From: Clostridia bacterium
GTDB taxonomy: Bacteria > Bacillota > Clostridia > Lachnospirales > Lachnospiraceae
Assembly: GCA_910576325.1 (NCBI GenBank)
Contig: CAJTIM010000013.1
Coordinates: 56,812 to 120,811, forward strand
Reading direction: 5' to 3'
Length of the DNA: 64,000 nt
A program made the translations under genes and the position numbers. The notes beneath the pieces are model-generated. The model had not been told where the DNA came from and did no database searches. It saw nothing but the letters and a program-made list of their open reading frames with translations. How positions within the stretch are numbered: the first letter of the stretch is position 1; every line of letters starts with the position of its first letter. Below are positions 36,246 to 46,085 of the stretch, one piece after another.

Positions 36246-37863
36246 CACCTCCCCGTCTGCCAAGCTGTATAAGCTTACGGGTAGTCAGAAGATTATGCTG
36301 CCTGATGATATCCATAATCGCCCAGAGCACCGTTCCCATACACACGAAGGCTCCTATGTAGTAAAACCAGTCGGACACCGGATTCAGTACCAGTATTACA
36401 ACGGCAAACAGGATGCCGGACAGGGGCTTGATAAGCGTAGGCCATTTTTCCCTGAAATGCTCTCCTGTAAAGACCTTTTTCTTCTGCCGTTTTCTTTGAG
36501 AAGTTCCCCTTATCACACCCAAAATCCCGTCAGCAAGCATACCAAATATGATAAGCATGATAAGCTCCTCCCATATGGCGGCTCCAACAATGCCCAACAA
36601 TTGCAAAACAAGCAAGCCCAGTACCACATACAAGCCTGATCCCGGAAAGGACTGCCAGAAGTTCTTTTTGCGTCTCTTTTGTGCCCATTCCGGAAGCGGC
36701 CTTTTCCCTGCCTGGTTTTTGAAGGCCAATCCCTTGTCATTCTCCCCCGACTCCCTTTCCAAAATATAGGTAAGCTGAAGATTGGAAATGTAAACACAGA
36801 AAAGGGCCAGGGCAATCGACATCAGCAGAAGCCTTCCCGGGATTATGGTAAAATTGAGATTCAGCCAGAAAAACAGCGGAACGGCCAGAAGCAGGGAGCC
36901 GAACAGATACCGCTTTTTATCTACGGGCAAATCGGCCGCCGCCTTTCCCGTCTGGCCGTTTACCACCGCATAGCTGACCCTGCCGCCGTTTCGGTAAGAC
37001 AAAAACCAGACCGGCAGCATGGCAAGCTCGGCGCTGCTCTGTGAGGGACGCAGGGCATTTTTAAGAGCATCCTCCGTCTCTTTGCGGCCTGCGCCGCAAT
37101 CTCTGCATACCGATTCCCTGGCCAATGTATCACATGCATCTTTAAGAACAAACTCCTCTGCGTCACTTAGATAGACCTCTTCCTCCACATCACTGGTGTC
37201 GGCATAGAAGCCGCTCAAAAAGGAAGGGGTAAATACCTTTTTCTGTTTCAGATCAAAGGGAGCAATAGCGCCGCTCAAATCGTCGGAGAAGGCAGAGGAG
37301 GCGTCATAGGCCAGGCCGCCGTACTCGGCATCTATCTGGCAATTCAATTGGTAGTGATCCGTGATACGGTAATCTCCTTTCCGGTGAGTCCGCCTTCCCG
37401 GGAATATAATATGCTCCTTCTTTTCAAAGGAATAGACCCAGTAAGGCATGTAGATGCCTCTGAACTTTTCAATAAGGGCTTCATCCTTCAATTCTTTTGG
37501 GGCGAACCAGGCCCGGCGCAGCATTTTTCCATAGGCGGCCCGGCAATCCTCCTTTGTCTTGGTAAACGGAATGATGGAACCGGGACGGCGCTCCCGGCTC
37601 ACACGGCTGTCTAATACGGTGGACGCGCCGCAGAAGCTGCAGAAGGTAGCCGCTGTGGTGTCCTCGCTGATAAGTTCGGCGCCGCACTGGGGGCAGGTGA
37701 AAATCGTCGCCTCGTACTCGCCCGACGGGGATTCCTTTTCTTCCGCATCTTTTTCCCTGCTGTAGCCGTATGGATCTATCCTGGTTTCGCAATAAATGCA
37801 GTGCAGCATCTGACTGGCTATGTCAAAGGTCAGGTTTCCGGCACAATTGGGGCATTTGTACAT
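36232..37863 (-). CDS. Zinc-ribbon membrane protein (TFIIB-type ribbon)
   Basis: It has 543 residues. Two N-terminal zinc ribbons are evident: CPNC...CIYC (residues about 4-24) and CPQC...CSFC (about 56-77). A central soluble part (GIYMPYWVYSFEKKEH) contains another cysteine pair (CRDCGAG), and the C-terminal third has about six membrane segments. Proteins of this kind are often encoded beside TPM or SPFH-domain proteins, as here. The function is unknown. AAAAGGAG precedes the start. Confidence 0.8.
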   Translation of the reverse strand: MYKCPNCAGNLTFDIASQMLHCIYCETRIDPYGYSREKDAEEKESPSGEYEATIFTCPQCGAELISEDTTAATFCSFCGASTVLDSRVSRERRPGSIIPFTKTKEDCRAAYGKMLRRAWFAPKELKDEALIEKFRGIYMPYWVYSFEKKEHIIFPGRRTHRKGDYRITDHYQLNCQIDAEYGGLAYDASSAFSDDLSGAIAPFDLKQKKVFTPSFLSGFYADTSDVEEEVYLSDAEEFVLKDACDTLARESVCRDCGAGRKETEDALKNALRPSQSSAELAMLPVWFLSYRNGGRVSYAVVNGQTGKAAADLPVDKKRYLFGSLLLAVPLFFWLNLNFTIIPGRLLLMSIALALFCVYISNLQLTYILERESGENDKGLAFKNQAGKRPLPEWAQKRRKKNFWQSFPGSGLYVVLGLLVLQLLGIVGAAIWEELIMLIIFGMLADGILGVIRGTSQRKRQKKKVFTGEHFREKWPTLIKPLSGILFAVVILVLNPVSDWFYYIGAFVCMGTVLWAIMDIIRQHNLLTTRKLIQLGRRGGDEVG

Positions 37864-37891
37864 GATATTCTCCTTTTAAACATTCTCCTGC

Positions 37892-38833
37892 CTAGTACAG
37901 CATTGTACTAGTTAAGAGCATTTCCAGAAGCTTCTGCACTTTTTCTCTTTCTTTCAGCTTCCTAAGCCATCTCTGTGGGATTCCCGAAAGACCGTAACGG
38001 ATTCCGGTGAGGCCGCCTGTGATACAGGCCGTTGTGTCGGTGTCATTTCCCAAGAGAACGGCGCGTTTTACGGAGTCTTCAAAACCGGAAGTCTGTAAAA
38101 GTAGCATAAAGGCGCTTCGCAGGCTGTCTGCTACATATCCGCTGCCTTGTCCCTCCCAGGGCTGATCCGGGCGTATGCTCCATTCCAGTTCCCGTTCGTG
38201 CTCCGGCATATCCCGGTATATTTCACGAAGCTCCGCAATGCTCCTTTTTATGGCCTCCGAAGCCGGCGCATCTTCCAATAAGGCTTTGGCCGTAAGGCAG
38301 TACAGGGCACAGCAGACTTGATTGCAAGGATGGCCGTGGGTAATAAGGCATTGACGGTGCGCATCCAGAACCAGGCTCTTCGCATCATGATGCCAGAGAG
38401 CAAGAGGAAGAACCCGCATAAGGGCTCCGTTTCCCTTGCCCTCCGGGTTTAAAAGACCACACTTTTCAGGAGGCAGGCCGTTTTTATAGGCGTGAAGCGC
38501 CCGGCCAGTCTGAACACCTACGTCAAAGACTTTATTTTCTACCGCCCATAGCCCCTTCTCATACCAGGACAAGAGCAGGTCAGAGAAATGCTCCAGGGAA
38601 AATGCATCCTGTGCCAAAAGGCTGTCAAGCAGGCAGAGCGCCTGCGCTCCGTCGTCCGACCAGGTTCCCGCCTCTACCTGGGGGTATGTTTTCCGAAAGC
38701 CCGGGGGCGGCGTCATTTCTATCTGATCATAGGACGGCAAAGCCTCCGGCTTGTAAAATTCATAGGGTACTCCCAGTGCGTCACCTATGAGCAGGCCATA
38801 CAGTCCGCCTGCGATTTTGTCTCGATCTTTCAT
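37892..38833 (-). CDS. ADP-ribosylglycohydrolase family protein
   Basis: It has 313 residues from the ATG at 38833 (CAGG 6 bases upstream). Motifs for the two-metal site are visible: GGLYGLLIGDALGVPYEF at the start, GTWSDDGAQALCLLDSL (about 65) and AVLLGNDTDTTACITGGLTG (about 265). These enzymes remove ADP-ribose from proteins or small molecules (DraG-like). No partner ADP-ribosyltransferase is in view. It is encoded 28 bases upstream of nothing related; the zinc-ribbon gene lies directly downstream of its promoter side partner strand order and the linkage is probably incidental. Confidence 0.88.
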   Translation of the reverse strand: MKDRDKIAGGLYGLLIGDALGVPYEFYKPEALPSYDQIEMTPPPGFRKTYPQVEAGTWSDDGAQALCLLDSLLAQDAFSLEHFSDLLLSWYEKGLWAVENKVFDVGVQTGRALHAYKNGLPPEKCGLLNPEGKGNGALMRVLPLALWHHDAKSLVLDAHRQCLITHGHPCNQVCCALYCLTAKALLEDAPASEAIKRSIAELREIYRDMPEHERELEWSIRPDQPWEGQGSGYVADSLRSAFMLLLQTSGFEDSVKRAVLLGNDTDTTACITGGLTGIRYGLSGIPQRWLRKLKEREKVQKLLEMLLTSTMLY

Positions 38834-38916
38834 GTTGAACCTGCCTTTCATTTCTGAGGTTCACTGCCGGTTTCAGAATATAAGAAAATACATTTATTTC
38901 CCACCTGAAGCGGTTT

Positions 38917-39183
38917 CTATTTCCGCATAGGAATCTCCCAATCATTATTCAGCATCTTCACCAATGCCTGATAGGTAATTTCTTTGGGTACTATTTTCGC
39001 AGAAAATTCGCTTGTTTCGGAATATGGACAAACGGTTATTATTTGTTTGTGTGCATCAAAGCTCAGCTTGTATGGCTTCATGGTAATCGCATCATCGGAA
39101 TGATTGGAAACGGCATCCTTTAACCGCACCATAAACTGTGTGTTATGCTGTGCCAGTGCTATAAAATCAAAAGTCATAAGCAT
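38917..39183 (-). CDS. Hypothetical protein (88 aa)
   Basis: It is a small soluble protein, start MLMTFDFIALAQHNTQ, with KPYKLSFDAHKQIITVCPYS in the middle. I do not recognise a family. A GGGGGTG site lies 8 bases before the start and overlaps the end of the short frame upstream (39186-39344), so the two were probably translated together. No membrane segment or signal peptide is visible. Confidence 0.55.
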   Translation of the reverse strand: MLMTFDFIALAQHNTQFMVRLKDAVSNHSDDAITMKPYKLSFDAHKQIITVCPYSETSEFSAKIVPKEITYQALVKMLNNDWEIPMRK

Positions 39184-39185
39184 TT

Positions 39186-39344
39186 TCAGTGCACCCCCTT
39201 TGGCATGGCAAGCTCATAGCTTACAGCCGGTTTCTCGCTGAACCGAAGCCTTGCCGCTGCAATCCGCAGACCTGCTCCTAACTCATCATACACCTTATCA
39301 CATATTTTAGCAATTTCATTATAATCCCTTTTTACCCCCAACAC
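39186..39344 (-). pseudogene. Truncated frame upstream of the 88-aa gene
   Basis: A 52-residue frame that can begin only at a GTG (VLGVKRDYNEIAKICDKVYD, later LRIAAARLRFSEKPAVSYEL). It reads like natural protein sequence but has no ribosome site, and a stop lies just upstream of the start. It ends 3 bases before the next start codon. It is probably the C-terminal remainder of a gene cut off near element A4, about 65 bases away. Confidence 0.4.
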
Positions 39345-39408
39345 AATTCCATATTTTCACCCACCGCCCGCCATATACGGCACTCCCTTCCGCCCCCACA
39401 GCGTAAAT

Positions 39409-39628
39409 GGGTCTGTCACAAAATAAGACAGCAGGCTTTTCCGATATCCGGTATCCGGCTGTTCGCGTACATGACGTCTGATATTGGCGGACAAACGTTC
39501 AAAGTCTCCAACAGGCGAAGCCTGACAAAAACCAAAAATCGTTCGTCTGACAAGAGCAGACAGCATGTACAAGAACCGTCCGAACACAGGATATGGAAAA
39601 GTCTGCTGTCTTATTTTGTGACAGACCC
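39409..39628 (+). repeat. Palindromic element A, copy A4
   Basis: This 220-bp hairpin has outer arms 39409-39442 and 39595-39628 that match over 34 bp with one mismatch. The arm sequence (GGGTCTGTCACAAAATAAGA) is unlike those of A1-A3. The conserved blocks TCCGGCTGTTCGCGTACA and GAACCGTCCGAACACAGG are present. The centre shares CAGGCGAAGCCTG, a mini-hairpin, with A3. It starts 13 bases after the ilvC stop codon. Confidence 0.85.
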
Positions 39629-39641
39629 CTTCACACACACC

Positions 39642-40673
<1,032 letters not shown>

Positions 40674-40720
40674 TCATTATTTTATATCTAAAGGTTCATC
40701 GCCTAAAGTATCACATGAAA

Positions 40721-41254
40721 TCAGCTGAAATCATAATCCATCAGCTGTCCTTCCTCATCGTACATCTTCACATCAAAGACACCCCGGGACAGTCCCGTAA
40801 TTCCCGTCCTGGCAAGCTCCAGAATCTCATACCCGTTCAGCAGATCAATGAACGCCTCAATCTTAGATTGATTCCCCGTAAGCTCAATGAGAAGAGACTC
40901 CTTCGATACATCCACAATCTTAGCCCGGAAAATATTTGCCACCGAAATAATTGACTGCCGGTTCTCCTCATTTACCTTAAGCTTAATCATAATCAGCTCC
41001 CGGCAGATAGAACTCTCCGGCTCCAGCCGCTTAATATCAATCACATCCACCAGCTTGCTAAGCTGCTTCTCAATCTGCTCCAGAATCGTCCGATCCCCCT
41101 TAGCCACCACCGTAGCCCGGGAATATCTGGGGTCCGCCGTCACGCCGACCGTCAAACTGTCAATATTATAGCCGCGCCGGCTGAACAGCCCCGCAATCCG
41201 GCTCAAAACGCCGGATGTATTGTCCACTAACATCGAAAAAACAACTTTCCTCAT
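40721..41254 (-). CDS. ilvN: Acetolactate synthase small (regulatory) subunit
   Basis: It has 177 residues from the ATG at 41254 behind AGGAAGGTG; an ATG 24 bases upstream has no ribosome site. The N-terminal ACT domain reads FSMLVDNTSGVLSRIAGLFS and RGYNIDSLTVG. The C-terminal domain ends GVFDVKMYDEEG. It binds valine and regulates the catalytic subunit. Its catalytic partner gene is absent here, so the operon is split relative to the usual ilvBNC order. Confidence 0.93.
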   Translation of the reverse strand: MRKVVFSMLVDNTSGVLSRIAGLFSRRGYNIDSLTVGVTADPRYSRATVVAKGDRTILEQIEKQLSKLVDVIDIKRLEPESSICRELIMIKLKVNEENRQSIISVANIFRAKIVDVSKESLLIELTGNQSKIEAFIDLLNGYEILELARTGITGLSRGVFDVKMYDEEGQLMDYDFS

Positions 41255-41377
41255 GCCACATTTCACCTTCCTAATCATAATCCCGCATCAGCCGAACCTA
41301 TTCCTTTAAAACCGCAAAGCCTGATGTTCAAATGAACGAATATCGCCTCAAAGCCAATGCCGCATAACACTCCCTCA

Positions 41378-41406
41378 ATTCTAACAAGATCTCCATCCCT
41401 TGTCAA
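41378..41406 (-). promoter_or_regulatory. Sigma-A promoter of ilvN-ilvC
   Basis: On the minus strand TTGACA (41401-41406) and TAGAAT (41378-41383) have a 17-base spacer. The message would carry a leader of about 120 bases, in which I see no T-box or obvious attenuator. Confidence 0.75.
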
Positions 41407-41437
41407 TCACGAGAACTTTGCGTTCACTGGTTAATAC

Positions 41438-42232
41438 TTAAGTCAAAATCATCCGATCATTCGCAAATTCCCCTCCGCTGGCCTGCTCAAACTTCGCCAG
41501 CAGATCCGCAACCTTCAGCCTCTTCTTCTCCTCCCCGGAAACATCATAAATCACATTTCCCTCATACATCATTATAAGCCGGTTCCCATGTGCAATGGCA
41601 TCCTTCATATTGTGGGTAATCATCAGGGTCGTAAGATGATCCCGCCCCACAATCCGCTCCGTAGCATCCAGCACCTTCGCCGCTGTCTTCGGATCAAGCG
41701 CCGCCGTATGCTCATCAAGGAGCAAAAGCTTCGGCTTCTTAAGCGTCGCCATCAACAGCGTCAAAGCCTGCCTCTGACCGCCGGAGAGCAGTCCCACCTT
41801 ACTTGTCATCCGCTCCTCAAGTCCCAGATCCAGAACCTTAAGCTTCTCCTGATAATCCTCCCGCTCCGCCTTGGTAATTCCGGACTTTAAAAACCGGAAA
41901 TTCCCTCTTCGGAGAGCCAGAGCCAAATTCTCCTGAATCTGCATATTAGCCGCCGTTCCCGTCATAGGGTCCTGGAACACCCGTCCCAGATAAGCCGCCC
42001 GCTTATGCTCGGGAAGTCTCGTTACATCAATATCATCAATAAAAATCTTTCCTTCGTCCACCGGCCACACCCCGGCAACCGCATTGAGCATGGTAGACTT
42101 TCCGGCTCCGTTTCCGCCGATAACCGTTACAAAATCCCCCTCCTTCAATTCCAGGGACAGATCCTTAAGGGCCGTCTTCTCATTTACCGTACCCACATTA
42201 AAGGTCTTCCAGATATGTTCAATCCTAAGCAT
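41438..42232 (-). CDS. ABC transporter ATP-binding protein (TrpXYZ-like importer)
   Basis: It has 264 residues from the ATG at 42232 (GGGGAGG upstream; a GTG 9 bases earlier is less likely). Walker A is GGNGAGKST (about 41), the signature LSGGQRQAL, and Walker B LLLLDEHTA. It energises the permease encoded upstream, with which it overlaps by 8 bases. The system, with a PF04392-type binding protein, resembles importers proposed for aromatic amino acids; the substrate is inferred only. Confidence 0.88.
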   Translation of the reverse strand: MLRIEHIWKTFNVGTVNEKTALKDLSLELKEGDFVTVIGGNGAGKSTMLNAVAGVWPVDEGKIFIDDIDVTRLPEHKRAAYLGRVFQDPMTGTAANMQIQENLALALRRGNFRFLKSGITKAEREDYQEKLKVLDLGLEERMTSKVGLLSGGQRQALTLLMATLKKPKLLLLDEHTAALDPKTAAKVLDATERIVGRDHLTTLMITHNMKDAIAHGNRLIMMYEGNVIYDVSGEEKKRLKVADLLAKFEQASGGEFANDRMILT

Positions 42233-43154
42233 TGGACGCACCTCCCCTTTTCACCGGTTTTGCAAAATATTTGCCCTTCAAATAGGGAATTGAAAGAAAA
42301 ACGGCAACCACAAACGCAGACAAAAGCTTCAAATCATTCGGCTCCAGTCCCAGCTTCAGCACAATTTGAAGCACCAGATAGTAAATAATCGCTCCAAAGG
42401 CCACGGACAAAAGCTTAAAAGCAAAGTTTCCGCGTATCTTTCCAAATACCACCTGGCCGATGATCACGGCCGCCAGCCCGATTACAATAGCGCCCCGGCC
42501 CGCATTGACATCCGCAAAGCCCTGGTACTGGGCATACAGGCCGCTGGAAAAGGCTACAATGCCGTTGGAGATTACCAGACCCAGAATCTTGCTGATATCC
42601 GTGTTGATTCCCTGCGCCCGGGACATATTTGCATTGCACCCGGTGGCGCGGATGGAACAGCCAAGCTCCGTGCCGAAGAACCAGTAAAGAACGGCAATCA
42701 AAAGAACCACAAAAAGTCCCACGACGAAAATCGGATTTTTATAAAACGGCACATCCTTCACCCAGCGCAGGGAAACCCACAGATCATACTGATCCACTCC
42801 GATCGACTGGTTCGCTCTTCCTCCCATAATCCGCAGATTAACGGAATAAAGGCCAAGCTGTGTCAGAATCCCCGCCAGAATCGCAGGGATTCCCATAACC
42901 GTATGTAAAATTCCCGTTACCAGACCTGCAAGCATGCCGGCGCCTACCGCCACAAGCAGGGAAAAGCCTGCGGAGTGCCCATTAAGCATCAGCATTACAC
43001 AAACCGCTCCTCCGGTAGCCATCGTTCCGTCTACCGTCAGGTCCGCCAGATCCAAAACCTTATAGGTAATATAGACGCCAATCGCCATAATGCCCCAGAT
43101 AAGGCCCTGGGCGCAGGCTCCCGGCAGCGCGTTTAAAAGCTTCATAATTTCCAT
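42225..43154 (-). CDS. ABC transporter permease (branched-chain amino acid type)
   Basis: It has 309 residues and about nine membrane segments. GVYITYKVLDLADLTVDGTM near residue 27 and GCSIRATGCNANMSRAQGI near 165 are typical of BPD_transp_2 permeases paired with PF04392 binding proteins. GGAGG stands 6 bases before the start. A C-type leader tail precedes that site, and a probable partial terminator separates this gene from the binding-protein gene. Confidence 0.88.
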   Translation of the reverse strand: MEIMKLLNALPGACAQGLIWGIMAIGVYITYKVLDLADLTVDGTMATGGAVCVMLMLNGHSAGFSLLVAVGAGMLAGLVTGILHTVMGIPAILAGILTQLGLYSVNLRIMGGRANQSIGVDQYDLWVSLRWVKDVPFYKNPIFVVGLFVVLLIAVLYWFFGTELGCSIRATGCNANMSRAQGINTDISKILGLVISNGIVAFSSGLYAQYQGFADVNAGRGAIVIGLAAVIIGQVVFGKIRGNFAFKLLSVAFGAIIYYLVLQIVLKLGLEPNDLKLLSAFVVAVFLSIPYLKGKYFAKPVKRGGASNA

Positions 43155-43160
43155 AACAAA

Positions 43161-43190
43161 CCTCCTCTATTCCAGTTCGTAATATTCCCG
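43161..43190 (-). repeat. Leader repeat C, tail only
   Basis: In the gene direction CGGGAATATTACGAACTGGAATAGAGGAGG leads directly into the permease ribosome site (written here as the span, key parts ATATTAC, GAACTGGAATA and GAGGAGG). A small hairpin CTGTGT/ACACAG lies just upstream in place of the inner hairpin of full copies. Confidence 0.5.
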
Positions 43191-43233
43191 GTTCTGTGTA
43201 TCCCAAAAAGGCACACAGCTTTCATAAGTATAA

Positions 43234-43273
43234 CAAAAAGCGGCAAAAAAGGAAAGTACTTTTTTGCCGCTTT
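43234..43273 (-). terminator. Intra-operon terminator after the binding-protein gene
   Basis: A perfect 14-bp stem (AAAGCGGCAAAAAA at 43260-43273 on the minus strand with its complement at 43237-43250) and a T-run lie between the binding-protein stop and the permease. This suggests partial termination that makes more binding protein than permease. Confidence 0.65.
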
Positions 43274-43335
43274 CTATGAATTTTTTCAAGGAGAACCAAA
43301 TTTCTAAGTGCCTTTCTCAGACACTGCCGCCCTGC

Positions 43336-44382
43336 TTACTGAATCGCTTCGTAGCCCTCCGGAATGGTAATGCCGAGAGAGTCGCACAATTCCGCATTAT
43401 ACTTCTTGGTAAACTGAGGCGCATACTCAATGGGCATGGCAGAGATATCAGCTTCGCCTTTCAGGATCTTTGCCGCCATCTTGCCGGTAGCAACGCCCAG
43501 ATCGTAGTAGCTGATAGACAAGGTTGCCACGCCGCAGCCTGCACAGATGCCTTCCTCTCCTACTACTACAGGCATTTTAGCCGGCTCGCAGATATTACGG
43601 ATAACCTCTGTGTTGTTTGCAGCCGTATTGTCCGTCGGAATGTAGAGTACATCATTTTCATCCACGGCTGTCTGGGTTACGGATGACAGGTCATTGGAGT
43701 CTGCAAAAGAGTACTGCTTGCAGGTATATCCAAGCTCTTCTAAAAATCCCTGAACCGTATCTACCTGGTACTGGGAGTTGGCCTCTGCGGAGCAGTATAC
43801 CAATCCTACGTTCTTTGCATCCGGGAACAGCTCTTTTACAATCTGTGCCTGCTGATCCAGAGGCGCCAGGTCGGAAGTTCCGGAGATATTGGTTCCCACG
43901 GTTCCGTCAAAATCACTGATATTCAAAGCTACGCCGTACTCGGTTACGGATGTTCCGAGAATCGGAATGGTCCCGGTTCCTGCCTGTGCTGCCTGAAGCG
44001 CCGGGGTTGCATTTGCCAGGATCAGATCCACTTCATCCGATACAAACTGATTTACAATGGTAGAGCAGGTCGGCACATCGCCGGAAGCATTCTGCTCATC
44101 AAAGGTTACCTTATCGCCAAGCTCTTCCGTCAGCGCATCCTTAAAGCCCTGAGTTGCCGCATCCAGCGCGTCGTGCTGTACAAGCTGACAGATACCTACC
44201 ACATACTCTGCACCGTCAGCCGAAGCCTCTGTCCCTGCCGCGTCCTCTGCTCCTGCCTCTTCCTGGGAAGCGCCCTCCTGGGTCTCGGAAGGAGCCTCCG
44301 CCTTCTCATCACCCTTACCGCCGCATGCTGTCACAGATACTGCCATCGTCAGCACAAGCAGCATTGCCAATAACTTTTTCAT
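43336..44382 (-). CDS. ABC transporter substrate-binding lipoprotein (PF04392 type)
   Basis: It has 348 residues from the ATG at 44382 (CAGGAGG upstream). The signal ends in the lipobox VTAC (MKKLLAMLLVLTMAVSVTAC). An Ala/Glu-rich linker of about 45 residues precedes the binding domain (YVVGICQLVQHDALDAATQG, NVGLVYCSAEANSQYQV, ATLSISYYDLGVATGKMA). The layout is that of ABC_sub_bind proteins related to TrpX. It is anchored outside the membrane and feeds the permease. It is the first gene of the transporter operon. Confidence 0.9.
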   Translation of the reverse strand: MKKLLAMLLVLTMAVSVTACGGKGDEKAEAPSETQEGASQEEAGAEDAAGTEASADGAEYVVGICQLVQHDALDAATQGFKDALTEELGDKVTFDEQNASGDVPTCSTIVNQFVSDEVDLILANATPALQAAQAGTGTIPILGTSVTEYGVALNISDFDGTVGTNISGTSDLAPLDQQAQIVKELFPDAKNVGLVYCSAEANSQYQVDTVQGFLEELGYTCKQYSFADSNDLSSVTQTAVDENDVLYIPTDNTAANNTEVIRNICEPAKMPVVVGEEGICAGCGVATLSISYYDLGVATGKMAAKILKGEADISAMPIEYAPQFTKKYNAELCDSLGITIPEGYEAIQ

Positions 44383-44394
44383 ACTTATTCCTCC

Positions 44395-44505
44395 TGATTT
44401 AAGTTCAGCCATACCGCTCTCCATATACCTCAATCCAAACAGACTTCCGCTGCAGGAGCATGTGTCCGTAAATTCATTTGTACATGGTAAGGATATTGCT
44501 GTTAC
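44395..44505 (-). repeat. Leader repeat C, degenerate copy 4
   Basis: Read towards the binding-protein gene, AATATCCTTACCATGTACAA and ATTTACGGACACATGCTCCTG match the left half of copies at 30517 and 50111. The right half has drifted, ending GAACTTAAATCAGGAGG. It lies in the 190-base leader between promoter and start. Confidence 0.5.
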
Positions 44506-44579
44506 CTATTATGATTTCCGCAGGTTTCACTTTTTCGCCACAACGCTGTGACGCATTAAAGTGTTAACCCACCTTAGTG

Positions 44580-44608
44580 ATTGTATAACAAAGAAAAAGA
44601 TTTGTCAA
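44580..44608 (-). promoter_or_regulatory. Promoter of the ABC importer operon
   Basis: On the minus strand TTGACA (44603-44608) and TACAAT (44580-44585) have a 17-base spacer. The leader before the start codon is unusually long, about 190 bases. Confidence 0.7.
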
Positions 44609-44676
44609 TCGTTTCAAGTTATTTTTTGATTTTTTATTTCTGAATTGTTATGGTTCTTTTTGTTAAAATTTGCTGG

Positions 44677-45201
44677 TTATTCCTTCAGCAAAAGCTCCAT
44701 AATCACTTCATCCTCATTCCAAGAAGGATAATATCTTGCCGTTAATTGGTCCACTCCCTCCTGCACCTCAACATAATAAACCAGCTCCATCTGCGATTTT
44801 CCGGGCAAAATCGGAATTGTGGTGCCATAGGCTCCTGCCGGAATAATATCCGGCGGACAATATTTTGAAGGCACCAGCTTACGCTTTACCTCCTCATAGC
44901 TCTCCCCTTCTATCGAGATCAGATAATCAAAGCCGCTGAAGCAGACCTTACTGCTTACATTTTCCAATTGGAATTTCAGCTTATAGAAGCCGTAACCCTC
45001 TTCCGCCTGTTCCTCATTTCCATCTAACTCCATACGGCCGCCCAGATATTCACTGCCCAAATATTCTGCCCGGACACTGGAGGACAGCTTGTAAGCCGCA
45101 TCCTCTCTGGCGTCTGTTATCATCAGGTATACGCCCAGGAGGTAGAACGCGGAAATACCAAGCAGAATCACGCCCACCGCAATTTTAATCACTTTACCCA
45201 T
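44677..45201 (-). CDS. Membrane-anchored protein, cassette 1, gene 2
   Basis: It has 174 residues from the ATG at 45201 (GGGAGG 8 bases upstream). One N-terminal membrane segment (VIKIAVGVILLGISAFYLLGVYL) precedes an outer domain of beta type (GFYKLKFQLENVSSKV, GKSQMELVYYVEVQEG). It is a clear paralogue of the protein at 46086, which shares GFYKLTFHVENLG, VCYVEVREGTD and overall length. I do not recognise a named family. It follows the zinc-ribbon gene at 45215 after 13 bases. Confidence 0.75.
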   Translation of the reverse strand: MGKVIKIAVGVILLGISAFYLLGVYLMITDAREDAAYKLSSSVRAEYLGSEYLGGRMELDGNEEQAEEGYGFYKLKFQLENVSSKVCFSGFDYLISIEGESYEEVKRKLVPSKYCPPDIIPAGAYGTTIPILPGKSQMELVYYVEVQEGVDQLTARYYPSWNEDEVIMELLLKE

Positions 45202-45214
45202 TTTCCTGTCCTCC

Positions 45215-46012
45215 CTAATCAATGATTTCCGGATGAATGTCTATGGTATGTATGGCCTGAATAAAAACAGACTCCTGATCCGCCCGCTCTTCCAGGCAGA
45301 GTGTAAAATCAGACGCATCCGCATCCACCCAGAACATCAGACAGCCTTCCGCTTCTTTGTCCATGCACAGAGAAACGGATTCGAATGTCGGAACATCATA
45401 AGCTTCTCCGCATTTTCTGTTTTCTTCTATCTCGTAGGACGGTATCTGCTCGTAATAAAGGCCGCCGCAATTGATATAAGCCGTGGACAGGCGGTTCTTA
45501 TCCGCCCACTCTCCATCACTCTCTCCCCGAAGCTTTATGGCTGCCAGCCTCTTTCCTTCCGGTGCATTTGGATTTGTCCCCTGGCCTTCGTCCACAATCC
45601 ACGCCTCTTCCACCGTCAGTGTCATGCCTTGAAGCGTAAATGCTTCTCCTACGGCATGGTCCTCTTGTTCCACCCGGGACTCAGCCACATCCTGTAAGAG
45701 CTTTCTTTCCTGGCCTCTGCTGTACAAAAATCCAAAAGCCGTAAAGCCGCAGGTTACAATCAGAAAAATCACAACGGAGATAATCAGAAAAATGGTGCTT
45801 CCACGCCCGTTTTTTCCTTTTTTCACATTTTCCTTTGCCAAAATCGGACTGGCATATGTGTGTTCCGTATGCTGATAGCCGTTGTCATATTTATCATGAT
45901 ACCGCTGATGCTGCTCCTCCCGAGTTTCCTCTTTGTTAAAGCTTCCGCATTTGGGACAGATTCCGTAATACTTCTCATAATCAAAATTTTTATCGCAGTT
46001 AGAACATTTCAT
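45215..46012 (-). CDS. Zinc-ribbon, membrane and DUF4352-like protein, cassette 1, gene 1
   Basis: It has 265 residues. A zinc ribbon at the N-terminus (MKCSNCDKNF...CPKCGSFN) is followed by a linker, one membrane segment (IFLIISVVIFLIVTCGFTAF, about 73-92) and an outer domain (LQGMTLTVEEAWIVDEGQG, GKRLAAIKLRGESDG) like DUF4352, which is related to telokin-like fold domains. It is paralogous to the gene at 46588. The function is unknown. TAGGGAG precedes the start. Confidence 0.75.
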   Translation of the reverse strand: MKCSNCDKNFDYEKYYGICPKCGSFNKEETREEQHQRYHDKYDNGYQHTEHTYASPILAKENVKKGKNGRGSTIFLIISVVIFLIVTCGFTAFGFLYSRGQERKLLQDVAESRVEQEDHAVGEAFTLQGMTLTVEEAWIVDEGQGTNPNAPEGKRLAAIKLRGESDGEWADKNRLSTAYINCGGLYYEQIPSYEIEENRKCGEAYDVPTFESVSLCMDKEAEGCLMFWVDADASDFTLCLEERADQESVFIQAIHTIDIHPEIID

Positions 46013-46020
46013 AGCTTTCT

Positions 46021-46050
46021 CCCTATTTCAATTCCGTAATATCCCTTACC
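46021..46050 (-). repeat. Leader repeat C, tail only
   Basis: In the gene direction GGGATATTACGGAATTGAAA runs into TAGGGAG, the ribosome site of the zinc-ribbon gene at 46012. Only the last third of the C element is present. Confidence 0.5.
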
Positions 46051-46085
46051 ATACACTTCATAACAAATCAAATCCGGTTCCCTCG

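Noticed and set aside
41255..41400. T-box or leader-peptide attenuator before ilvN
   Set aside because: I found no T-box antiterminator core and no short frame rich in branched-chain codons in the 120-base leader.
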